Shown in pieces: positions 35,232 to 42,579 of a stretch of 45,667 bases of DNA. Position numbers and translations under genes: made by a program. The number at the start of each line of letters is the position of its first letter. The stretch's first letter is position 1. A model generated the notes under the pieces. That model had not been told where the DNA came from. It saw nothing but the letters and a program-made list of their open reading frames with translations, and made no database searches. The stretch covers positions 1 to 45,667 of the forward strand of contig JADZAE010000059.1 of the NCBI GenBank assembly GCA_020852715.1, written 5' to 3'. This DNA is from Deltaproteobacteria bacterium. Its GTDB lineage: Bacteria > Bdellovibrionota_C > UBA2361 > SZUA-149 > JADZAE01.

Positions 35232-35336
35232 TCCGATCTCCTTTATCTATTAGTTAATTCTTAATTTTATGTAGAATTATCTTTCTCCTAGTTTTTCATC
35301 ATAAGACTAACCTCTAAACGGCTAGTAAAATAAAAA

Positions 35337-36227
35337 TTAGTTTTCATGAAAAGAATCTTTTGCTGTTTTTGCACTTTGCTGTTCTGCGAGGCGCAAGCTA
35401 AACTCGTAGTTTTCATAATTTATCTTCACATTGGTGATGTTTTGCTTACCATTATTTTTGGTAGACCAAGCTAATTTGCTTCCGGCTTCGATTTGCGCAA
35501 ATTGTAATATTGAACTCATTTTTACGGGGATTTGTACGGTAAAATTGTAACAGAGGTTGGTTAATAGCCTGCTCTCACTGGTAGTTAGTGATTGGAAACG
35601 TGCCCGCACGGCAATATCTTTCACAAAAACGCTGCTTAGGCCAACAAAACAATGGCAAATAGATTGACCGATGTTGATAGTGACATCGGAAAAGATGAAT
35701 TCGCTATTTTGATACGAAAAGAGTTCCTCTGATAAGCAATCTTTTGGAATGTTATCGTTTTCTACGCGTATGGAGCGAACCAGAGCCAAGTAAATCGTGT
35801 CAGAAGCGGTTTGGTTATAAGCAGAAAGACATTTGGTTACTAAATAGGAGAAGATAGTTAGTTCTTGATTATCGAGAGGCGTAACAACTGGAATAACTTG
35901 GCTTCCTGTGCATTGACTAATAATTTCTCTGGTATATTGACCAGAGAAGATTAAAACAAATTCTAAATTATTCACTAAAAATTTACATAAAACTTGATAG
36001 GGCTGCTTTGTTGCTTTAAGCGAGCTAACTAAGTCCGGTGTAGATTTGCAGGAAAACTGTACGTCTGTAGAGACATTTAGAGCTGAAGAGATCAGCTTAC
36101 TGGCATTTTTGATCCAAGAAGAGACCAGATCGCGTTCCCGCCTTTTTGCAAATAATGCCGGCTTATTTCGAATATTGCTACGGCGCTGCAAATTTTGTTC
36201 TGAGTTACCATAAATTAAAGGTATCAT
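35337..36227 (-). CDS. sctQ: SctQ/FliM-like T3SS cytoplasmic-ring protein
   Basis: The 296-residue protein has an N-terminal FliM/CheC-like middle domain (about 30-215) and a degenerate C-terminal SpoA domain (about 225-290): YNFTVQIPVKMSSILQFAQI, then EAGSKLAW, then VKINYENYEFSLRL. SctQ forms the sorting platform under the injectisome. It is far from canonical FliM and shows no clear chemotaxis-protein-binding peptide at the N-terminus. The gene starts 2 bp after the small ORF upstream, and the separate SpoA gene (34902-35231) completes the FliM/FliN-type pair. Identification rests on motif plus operon context. Confidence 0.72.
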   Translation of the reverse strand: MIPLIYGNSEQNLQRRSNIRNKPALFAKRRERDLVSSWIKNASKLISSALNVSTDVQFSCKSTPDLVSSLKATKQPYQVLCKFLVNNLEFVLIFSGQYTREIISQCTGSQVIPVVTPLDNQELTIFSYLVTKCLSAYNQTASDTIYLALVRSIRVENDNIPKDCLSEELFSYQNSEFIFSDVTINIGQSICHCFVGLSSVFVKDIAVRARFQSLTTSESRLLTNLCYNFTVQIPVKMSSILQFAQIEAGSKLAWSTKNNGKQNITNVKINYENYEFSLRLAEQQSAKTAKDSFHEN

Positions 36228-36229
36228 AG

Positions 36230-36514
36230 TTAATATCCTGTTTGACTAATTATTTTAGTTAAATGTTTCCATGTTTTTTCTGCGAAAATATTTGAGGAAA
36301 TCGAGTAATCCTTAAAAAGCTTGTTGATCAATTCGAGTAGGTTTTCATCTTGAGAAGCAATCATCGCTTCGGCCAAGGAAAGAGGGAGTCGATTAAGTTT
36401 CGTTCCTAAGCAAGTGGCAACACCAAGGAGGGATTGTTTGTTGTCGAGGTAAGCATAGGCAAGAATAAGTTCTATATGTGGGGGCAAGTTGGCGTTTATT
36501 AATTGACCTAACAT
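36230..36514 (-). CDS. Small T3SS-operon protein, possible SctK-like
   Basis: The 94-residue, mainly helical protein lies between sctJ and sctQ. Its ATG overlaps the sctJ stop by a few bases, and it ends 2 bp before sctQ. In other systems the gene after sctJ often encodes SctK, a sorting-platform linker, usually about 200 residues. This one is much shorter, and I find no SctK motif. It has no cysteines apart from one (ATCLG), no signal and no membrane segment. The function is inferred by position only. Confidence 0.55.
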   Translation of the reverse strand: MLGQLINANLPPHIELILAYAYLDNKQSLLGVATCLGTKLNRLPLSLAEAMIASQDENLLELINKLFKDYSISSNIFAEKTWKHLTKIISQTGY

Positions 36515-37350
36515 GTTGGCCTCCCTTCGTCTTCCAGGTTTAAAGGCATAATTACGCTGGTATCGTTGTTGCTTGAATGCGCGTTAAAAAAGGGGCCTGG
36601 CGAGGATTCGGTTTTAATTCGCTCGATAGTTTTGTGTTGTTTGCGTAACAAAAGACCAATTAGAATTAGCGATGGCAAAACGCCAATAATTAAATATAAG
36701 GGCTTGATTGCCGGATATGGCTGTGGGATGGTGGCACGCTCTGTCGTTTCAGGAGACTCCTGCGAGCTATTATTCTTTTGATTAGTTTCAAGAGCGAAAA
36801 GAACCTTGATATTTGTGCTATCTATTCCCGTAGCCCCACTAATTAAATTGCGAATATGGTCATCTGTTACTAGAGGGTTGCCCTTAGTTATTAGGACGAC
36901 AGAGGCTGATGTTTTTGGTTGATTTTTAACAAACTCTTGTTGCACTTGATTGGCAAAATAAAAATGCACATGTGCTTCCAACACTCCGGGGAGAGATTCT
37001 AGAGTATCGGTCAGATTATTCGCTAAACTATGCTCAAGACTGCGCATTCGTTCTTCGCGAGAAGTAATGAGTTTTTTATTTTTGTTACTATCGCTATTTA
37101 GTCTACGTTGCAGCAAGCGATGCTTATCTAATGTGCGCAAGGCACGATAGGTTTCGGATGTTTCTACCGCGATATTCCAACGTGCTCCATCTTGTACTTT
37201 CTTTGCCTTAATTCCCGCTTCGGCTAGCGCGACAACTACTTGGTTGGCTTTTGGTTCCTCCAAAGCATGCCAAATAACTTCCTTACAGGCAGAACAGAAG
37301 ATCAGGGCCAGGCAAATCGCCCAAAGACGCATAAAATATTTCTTAAACAT
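36508..37350 (-). CDS. sctJ: T3SS inner-membrane ring lipoprotein SctJ (YscJ/FliF family)
   Basis: The protein is 280 residues from ATG 37350, which has AGAGGTG upstream and overlaps the sigma gene end; upstream alternative starts lack spacing. The signal ends with a lipobox-like FCSAC (Cys about 22), the lipidated residue of SctJ. Two ring-building motif domains follow: NQVVVALAEAGIKAKKVQDG, then SREERMRSLEHSLANNL, LESLPGVLEAHVHFYF, ASVVLITKGNP and IRNLISGATGIDSTNIKVLF. A membrane segment (about 218-240) and a short cytoplasmic tail end it. This is the classic YscJ layout. It is the second gene of the operon. Confidence 0.94.
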   Translation of the reverse strand: MFKKYFMRLWAICLALIFCSACKEVIWHALEEPKANQVVVALAEAGIKAKKVQDGARWNIAVETSETYRALRTLDKHRLLQRRLNSDSNKNKKLITSREERMRSLEHSLANNLTDTLESLPGVLEAHVHFYFANQVQQEFVKNQPKTSASVVLITKGNPLVTDDHIRNLISGATGIDSTNIKVLFALETNQKNNSSQESPETTERATIPQPYPAIKPLYLIIGVLPSLILIGLLLRKQHKTIERIKTESSPGPFFNAHSSNNDTSVIMPLNLEDEGRPTC

Positions 37351-38059
37351 TACCATCACCTCTACTGACCTCTAATCTTAATTGCTCTAGCGCGGCATTG
37401 TGTTGGCGCGAAATCCAACTTAAGGATAAGCCATCAAAGGCATCAGTCATCTCATGAAATGAGTAACCGTCGACGTAATAAAGTTTTAATAATTTCTGTT
37501 GATCACGAGGAAGTTTAGCAATGAGTTTTTTTAGATAAGCTAAACTGTTGCGCAAGCAAATCATTTCCTCGGGATCGTCATCTGAGAGATAGCTAATTTG
37601 CGCTTCTTTTTGTCCTTTGCTTAGGTAGATCTTGATATTTAGGTCGGTGAGCATATAAATCAGCGAACCTAGGTCATTTAAGTCTTGGCCATAAGACATG
37701 GCTGTGAAATCTACTTGGTTTTCTAGTCTATCTAAAACCAGTGCTTTCTGACCTGAGTTGCTGTGGGGCTCTTGGTGTAGAGAGCCTTCATAACCGCGTT
37801 GTCTTAATTCTAAACGCACATAGTCTTTAATTGCTCCGTGAATACGATAGAAGGCATACGTACAAAAATTTGATTGTTTAACGGGATCATAGCGGCGCGC
37901 TGCATCGACTAAGCCTAGTAGTGCGGCAGAATGAAGTTCTTCTAAGTCTAACTTCATTGACAGGTGATCACGTTGATATTTTAGTGCAATTTTTTTTGCC
38001 AGTTTAGCGTGTTTATTAATTATGTTTTCAACTTCTTTAGATTTGGCGTTATTGAACAT
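37343..38059 (-). CDS. FliA/WhiG-type sigma-70 factor heading the T3SS operon
   Basis: The 238-residue protein has sigma region 2, LDLEELHSAALLGLVDAARR, then FCTYAFYRIHGAIKDYVR (core-binding and -10 recognition). Region 4 is LPRDQQKLLKLYYVDGYSFH, then LSLSWISRQHNAALEQLR (-35 recognition helix-turn-helix). Region 3 is weak or changed (about 95-170). A strong AAGGAG lies before the ATG. It is the first gene and overlaps sctJ by a few bases. A family 3 sigma factor such as FliA usually drives flagellar or T3SS-like promoters, so self-controlled expression of the operon is plausible. No anti-sigma gene is visible. Confidence 0.9.
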   Translation of the reverse strand: MFNNAKSKEVENIINKHAKLAKKIALKYQRDHLSMKLDLEELHSAALLGLVDAARRYDPVKQSNFCTYAFYRIHGAIKDYVRLELRQRGYEGSLHQEPHSNSGQKALVLDRLENQVDFTAMSYGQDLNDLGSLIYMLTDLNIKIYLSKGQKEAQISYLSDDDPEEMICLRNSLAYLKKLIAKLPRDQQKLLKLYYVDGYSFHEMTDAFDGLSLSWISRQHNAALEQLRLEVSRGDGNV

Positions 38060-38351
38060 CTTGCTACTCCTTTTTGTCTAAGAGACCCGACAGGATGTAA
38101 CTGCGGGCAGCTTGCGTAATTTAATTACACGCTGATTAAGCAATGCCGTGCCAAGAGGAGAAAAATAAAATAGATAAGAAAACCAGGGAGATAGCTGTGG
38201 TAATAGATGAGGCAAAGTGTAGCAAGAGGGGCAAATAGCCTCAGCAGTTTTCCGCCCAAATAGCTCAACTTGATATTACCCGGACTATATATATATTGCC
38301 CGCCTGTTTAAGCGTTTATTAACCTCATTTTAGTAAGCATTGGGGATTATT

Positions 38352-39734
38352 ATGAAGATCATTGTTAAAAAGTTCGGTGGAACCAGTGTTGGCTCAGGGG
38401 AGAGACTTAAGCTTGTTAGTAATATTATTAAGAATACAGCGAAGTCTAATAAAGTTATCGTGGTCGTCTCGGCGATGAGCCCGGAGAAGAAAACGTCAGG
38501 AACCACTAGTTTACTCCTCAAGGCTGCTGATTGTGCGGTTAGCGATCAGCCGTTTAATGATGTTATTGAACAAATTACTTCTTATCATGCTCAGGCAATT
38601 CGGGAAGCTATCAATTCCCCGGCGATAGTTGAACGTTGTGAAAGATTTGTCATAGAAGAGCTATCACGTCTTTCCAGTTTTCTTCATGCCATCCGTATTA
38701 TTGGCGAGCTAACCCCTATATCTTTAGATAATGTCATAGCTGTCGGTGAAAAATTGAGTGCCTATATTTTAGCACAGACCTTGAATGATCATGGCATGCG
38801 CGCAGAATATAAAGATTTATCGAGCATTGTTGATAAGCGTTATAAGAATATTGATGGCGATTTCTTTAAAATGCTGCAGGAAAGAATTGCTAATTTCTGC
38901 CGCGTTCAAGATGATACAATACCTGTAGTTACCGGCTATTTTGGGCCTGTCCCCGGTGGAATGATTGAGAAGATCGGTCGCGGTTATACAGATTTTACAT
39001 CAGCGCTGTTAACGGCGGGACTTGCTTCTGACCTTGTAGAAGAGTTACAGGTTTGGAAGGAAGTGGATGGCGTCTGTACAGCCGATCCGCGCAAAGTTAA
39101 GGGCGCTATGGTACTAGATGAAATTTCTGCATCGGAAGCAGCGGAGTTAACTCATTTTGGTTCTGAGGTGTTACATCCGTTTACTATGGAAAGAGTAACA
39201 ATGGCCAAGATTCCTATTCGCGTAAAAAATACCTTCAATCCTGACTATCCGGGAACGCGAATTGTTAATTCGGCCCCGACTCATAAACGCCCGGTTACCG
39301 CAATTACCGCTAAAAAAGGCATTACCGTTGTTACAATTACGTCCAATCGTATGTATGACACTTATGGCTTTTTAGCGCAGGTTTTTAACGTGCTTAAGAA
39401 GCACGGCGTAGTAGTGGACTTGGTTTCTACTTCAGAAATCAGCATTTCGTTTACAGTGGAAAAGGCTGGATATGTGGAAAAGGCGAAGGCGGATCTCGAA
39501 GCTTTGGGCAAAATTAATATCATTCAAGATCAATCGATTTTGGCAGTTGTTGGAGAAAATATGCGCTACGACTATAATTGCACCTTTAAGTTATTTGGGG
39601 CTTTGGCAACTGAGAAAATCCAAGTGGGAATGATTTCTAAAGGCGAAATGCAAGTTAATATTTCCTGCGTTATTAAGGATGAAGAAGTAGAAAGGGCATT
39701 GCCTGTCGTTCACTCAGCTTTTTTTCCTGATTGA
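38352..39734 (+). CDS. lysC: Aspartate kinase (monofunctional, LysC type)
   Basis: The protein is 460 residues from ATG 38352; a TTG at 38340 is less likely. It phosphorylates aspartate for lysine, methionine and threonine (and diaminopimelate) synthesis. Motifs are VKKFGGTSVGSGERL at the start, VVVSAMS, GRGYTDFTSALLTAGLASD with EVDGVCTADPR (nucleotide and substrate sites), and SEVLHPFTMERV. Two ACT domains follow (about 310-460, MYDTYGFLAQVFNVLKKHGV, and IQVGMISKGEMQVNISCVI), which usually bind lysine or threonine for feedback. The length is that of E. coli LysC/Chlamydia-type enzymes, not a fused dehydrogenase. Confidence 0.96.
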   Translation: MKIIVKKFGGTSVGSGERLKLVSNIIKNTAKSNKVIVVVSAMSPEKKTSGTTSLLLKAADCAVSDQPFNDVIEQITSYHAQAIREAINSPAIVERCERFVIEELSRLSSFLHAIRIIGELTPISLDNVIAVGEKLSAYILAQTLNDHGMRAEYKDLSSIVDKRYKNIDGDFFKMLQERIANFCRVQDDTIPVVTGYFGPVPGGMIEKIGRGYTDFTSALLTAGLASDLVEELQVWKEVDGVCTADPRKVKGAMVLDEISASEAAELTHFGSEVLHPFTMERVTMAKIPIRVKNTFNPDYPGTRIVNSAPTHKRPVTAITAKKGITVVTITSNRMYDTYGFLAQVFNVLKKHGVVVDLVSTSEISISFTVEKAGYVEKAKADLEALGKINIIQDQSILAVVGENMRYDYNCTFKLFGALATEKIQVGMISKGEMQVNISCVIKDEEVERALPVVHSAFFPD

Positions 39735-39786
39735 CTAAAAGTCGCGCTTTTACAAGAAATGGCGTTTCTGACGAGAAAACATTCAT

Positions 39787-39960
39787 ACTAAAAAAATCAG
39801 TCGAGGGGATAGAAAGCCTCAAAAAATAAAAAATCGCGCCCACTTACCTTAGAATTTGAAAATCACCAACGAGTGGCGCGATTTTTTATTTTTTGAGGGC
39901 TACCTAAAGAGAATGGCTGAGTTTTTTAGGTTTAATAAAACGGCTACTGCTGTTTTTAGG
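39787..39960 (-). mobile_element. MITE-like repeat family B, copy 2
   Basis: A 174-bp copy in the opposite orientation to 13116-13287, over 85% identical by eye. It is flanked by perfect TTCAT direct repeats (39782-39786 and 39961-39965), a 5-bp target duplication. The long stem GCCTCAAAAAATAAAAAATC with its complement is perfect in this copy, and includes CGCGCC/GGCGCG. It lies 52 bp after lysC and could act as a strong terminator in either direction. Confidence 0.87.
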
Positions 39961-40058
39961 TTCATTGAAGATTTTGTGAAGGCTTGCTGAAAGAGCCCAT
40001 GTAAGCTGTGTTTTTATCTCTTGTTTAAGGCTCATACTATTATCTTAGGGTAAAGATA

Positions 40059-40080
40059 AAAAGCATTTATGCTTTTCAGC
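40059..40080. terminator. Short terminator-like hairpin
   Basis: AAAAGCAT-TT-ATGCTTTT (40059-40076) is a perfect 8-bp palindrome with T-rich ends. Without repeat B it would sit about 150 bp after lysC. The remaining part of the 553-bp gap between lysC and 40288 shows nothing I can name. Confidence 0.4.
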
Positions 40081-40287
40081 TTAAAAGTTAATTTACTTTT
40101 GGGAATGCTATAAGCGGTGCGGAATTGGCCTAATCAGCTGTAATCTTTTGGTCCAAAGGCTTAACCTACCGGACCCCCATGCTGCTCATTGTCTTTTAAT
40201 AATAGTTACTAGCTTAAGCATCTAGCTGGGTATAAAATCCAAGTGGTTTTTAAAAGAAGGGGCAATTAAGATGAAGGGGGTAAGGGA

Positions 40288-40488
40288 ATGAAACTTGTTG
40301 AATTTTATGATCGATTGGCAGTTGCCACTAGTGATGATTTGTTAAAAGCAGCGGAAGCAGTTGTTGATGCCGCACTTGTTTGCCATAGCGTAGAGTGTGA
40401 GGTGAGATTAACAGAGGAAGCTCGCGGTTCATTAATCCGCGCTGTTTATGATGATCCAACATTAACTCCACATTTGTTTACACGTTAG
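40288..40488 (+). CDS. Small hypothetical protein before the response regulator
   Basis: The 66-residue acidic helical protein (MKLVEFYDRLAVATSDDLLK start) is preceded by GGGGGTAAGGGA, an adequate ribosome site. It has no signal peptide, no membrane segment and no known motif. It ends 59 bp before the receiver-domain gene on the same strand and may be co-transcribed. Codon use looks coding-like, but length alone leaves doubt. Confidence 0.55.
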   Translation: MKLVEFYDRLAVATSDDLLKAAEAVVDAALVCHSVECEVRLTEEARGSLIRAVYDDPTLTPHLFTR

Positions 40489-40547
40489 TCGGGTTGCTTG
40501 TTTATTAAGATCTTGTCTGTTGTTTGGTAGGAGGAGTGGATTGCTGC

Positions 40548-41243
40548 ATGTCGCCTATTCGCGTTTTAATCGTTGAAGATAACGAAGATACCAGGGCAAT
40601 TATCGAGATCACTCTTAAAGCATTTGGTTGGGAGGCGATCGCGGTAGAAGATGGTCGCCAAGCTCTTGAGGTGCTAAGCAAAGACACATTTTCGGCGGCG
40701 ATAGTTGATTGGATGCTGCCCGGGATGTCCGGATTAGAAATAACCAAATGGATTAGAAAAAATATCAAAGAAGATTATTTGCCTGTATTGATTTTATCTG
40801 CCCGTGGCGAGCTGAAAGATAGAGTTAAGGGTTTAGAGATGGGTGCCGATGATTATCTGGTAAAGCCGTTTCAGCATCCGGAGTTAAGAGCACGTTTGAA
40901 CGCTTTACTTAGAGTATCGGAATTGATGAAAGAGCTAAAAAGCGTCAATGTCTTACTGAAGACGGCAGAAGAGGAAAATATCAAAAAAGCTCGGCAATTG
41001 TTGGCAATGCAGGTAGTTGGTAGTGTTGCTCACAATATTAACCAGTCGTTAACCGCCTTATCTTTTCAGTGCCATCTGTTAGCAAAATCACTGCCTTCCA
41101 ATAATACCGAAGGAGCCTCAGCTGTGACTGCGATAAAAGAGGAATGTGATAAAATGACGCATTTTGTTCAATCCTTGCTAAATATCGACGTCGAAAGCGT
41201 GGAACCTTATATTGCCGGTGTTACTACAATTAAGATAGACTGA
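40548..41243 (+). CDS. Receiver plus DHp-like protein without an ATPase domain
   Basis: The protein is 231 residues from ATG 40548; starts 8 codons further upstream at TTG 40524 are possible. The receiver (about 1-120) has the phospho-site Asp in AAIVDWMLPGMSG, the acidic pair in VLIVEDNEDT, the Thr/Ser in LPVLILSARG and Lys in DYLVKPFQHPE. A coiled linker follows, then QVVGSVAHNINQSLTALSFQ, a histidine-kinase H-box-like dimerisation segment (His174) that ends at residue 231. No CA/HATPase domain (N, G1, G2 boxes) follows. It may be a phosphotransfer relay or dimerised regulator, or a truncated hybrid kinase; the stop is followed only by unrelated decayed sequence. Confidence 0.82.
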   Translation: MSPIRVLIVEDNEDTRAIIEITLKAFGWEAIAVEDGRQALEVLSKDTFSAAIVDWMLPGMSGLEITKWIRKNIKEDYLPVLILSARGELKDRVKGLEMGADDYLVKPFQHPELRARLNALLRVSELMKELKSVNVLLKTAEEENIKKARQLLAMQVVGSVAHNINQSLTALSFQCHLLAKSLPSNNTEGASAVTAIKEECDKMTHFVQSLLNIDVESVEPYIAGVTTIKID

Positions 41244-41269
41244 AATTCGTGAAAGTTCAAAAAGCCATG

Positions 41270-42398
41270 TTAGATTTTCATCGAAAATAAATTTAAGCAT
41301 TCGCCCCATATTTTGTTAAGATAAGCTTTTCGTAAAGAATGCCTTGGAGCCTGAATAATCGACCGGGTGTTTTTTGAAGACGGCATAGTTTCTAATCGTC
41401 GTAAAGAATTTCTAGGAATACGTATTTTATAGCTTCTTAGGCGGAGATTTTTTAGTGCTTTTGTGGGAATGGGGTTGTTAAAAGTTGGGCAATTTTCCAG
41501 CTCGCCTAAATAATAAAGGCAGAGCATGGTAAGAAGACACTTCTCGCAAGCGCAGCAATTATAAGCGTTATTGGGGGTTTCCCAGCACCCGCGGATATTA
41601 TTTACTGCCAGGCTAGATTTAAGTACAGAGACAGAAAGTTTTTCAATGCGATCTGCTTCACAACCATGATGAATAACCTATAGGGTCTCGCTCGACCATA
41701 AAGGGTCGGTTAATAGGTGAGAAACCCACGGAGAGATTACCTCATAAGTGCAAGTTACTGGTATATAGATTTTGCTAAAAGTTGAACCCAGAGCAAGGCC
41801 GATGCTAGCTAAAGCTGCACCATGAAAATCTTCACCCCAGCGCAAACAAATATCGCCAAAGGGGCGGAGATTAGTTTTTAGATGAATTATTTTGATATCA
41901 CTTTCTTTTCCAACAACTTCTAAGCGTGCTTTTACAGACTGATAAAGATCGATATTGCTTAACTTAATATCAAAGCAATAAGCACAAATAAGATAGTCAG
42001 GTTTGCTTGCCTCATGCTCTCTGAGTTTTAGAAAAGTATAAAAAGAATCCACCCCCATTGTAAAAAACGCCTATCTTATTAGCCGTTTTGGTTAAAGCAT
42101 TTTGTTCAGAGATGTTTATTTTTATACGCTGGGATTGCGTCATCCAAAAACAAAATATATCTTGGATGGTATGAGTGACCTATAATAAATATGGAGAGGC
42201 AGTGGAGTCAATGCTCAAATTTTCTCCCAAAGCCATCGCTGATAGTAACGCCATTGGCAGAAAAGCATCGCCGCGGGGTGAAATGGCTATTTCTTTCGGA
42301 AACTCAAACCATAATTCAAAAGGTGGTCGAGAGAGAGGAAAATTCCACAACAGCACTAAGTCTGTTGCCGCTGGTAACTGATTCAACTTTGATATCAC
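41270..42398 (-). pseudogene. Decayed PP-loop (SGGVDS) ATPase-like gene
   Basis: Conserved pieces run in order on the minus strand. They are PPFELWFEFPKEIAISPRGD (N-terminal domain, 42398 on), an in-frame TAG at 42180-42182, KTANKIGVFYNGG, then a frameshift near 42050 into GVDSFYTFLKLREHE (the PP-loop S-G-G-V-D-S), LKTNLRPFGD and PLWSSETL. An in-frame TAG at 41678-41680 follows, after which VIHHGCEADRIEKL, CWETPNN and YNCCACEKCLLTM (zinc-type Cys cluster) continue in frame. It ends at the stop at 41270. The family resembles PP-loop enzymes related to nucleotide alpha hydrolases, but the function is unassigned. Confidence 0.8.
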
Positions 42399-42426
42399 TA
42401 ATTTTCATTGAGGAGTAATTTAATCA

Positions 42427-42579
42427 TCATTTTTCTTCATCTCTAGTGTCAATGTCCAATGGCGAATGAATACTGTCTGCCGATTGAGCAGAAGAAAAAC
42501 ATTTATAAAAACAAAATGCAAGAAGACCGATAACGAACAGATTTGATGCTAACAAAAATATCCAGCCGGCTAATGTCAT
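42427..42579 (-). CDS. Small membrane subunit of the Na+ symporter (MetS-like)
   Basis: A 50-residue ORF starts MTLAGWIFLLASNLFVIGLL with one membrane helix, then AFCFYKCFSS and an acidic tail. Its ATG overlaps the transporter stop (ATGA at 42576-42579), the usual sign of translational coupling. Small one-helix proteins (such as MetS beside MetP) accompany NSS transporters in several bacteria. It is below typical ORF cut-offs but looks real from the overlap and hydrophobic pattern. Confidence 0.75.
   Translation of the reverse strand: MTLAGWIFLLASNLFVIGLLAFCFYKCFSSAQSADSIHSPLDIDTRDEEK

Noticed and set aside
31417..38059. Flagellar operon
   Set aside because: A short YscJ-like lipoprotein with one C-terminal membrane helix, rather than full FliF, and no flagellin, hook or motor genes favour a non-flagellar T3SS.
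13116..39960. CRISPR array
   Set aside because: The repeats are two distant pairs with target duplications, not clustered short repeats with spacers; no cas genes are present.
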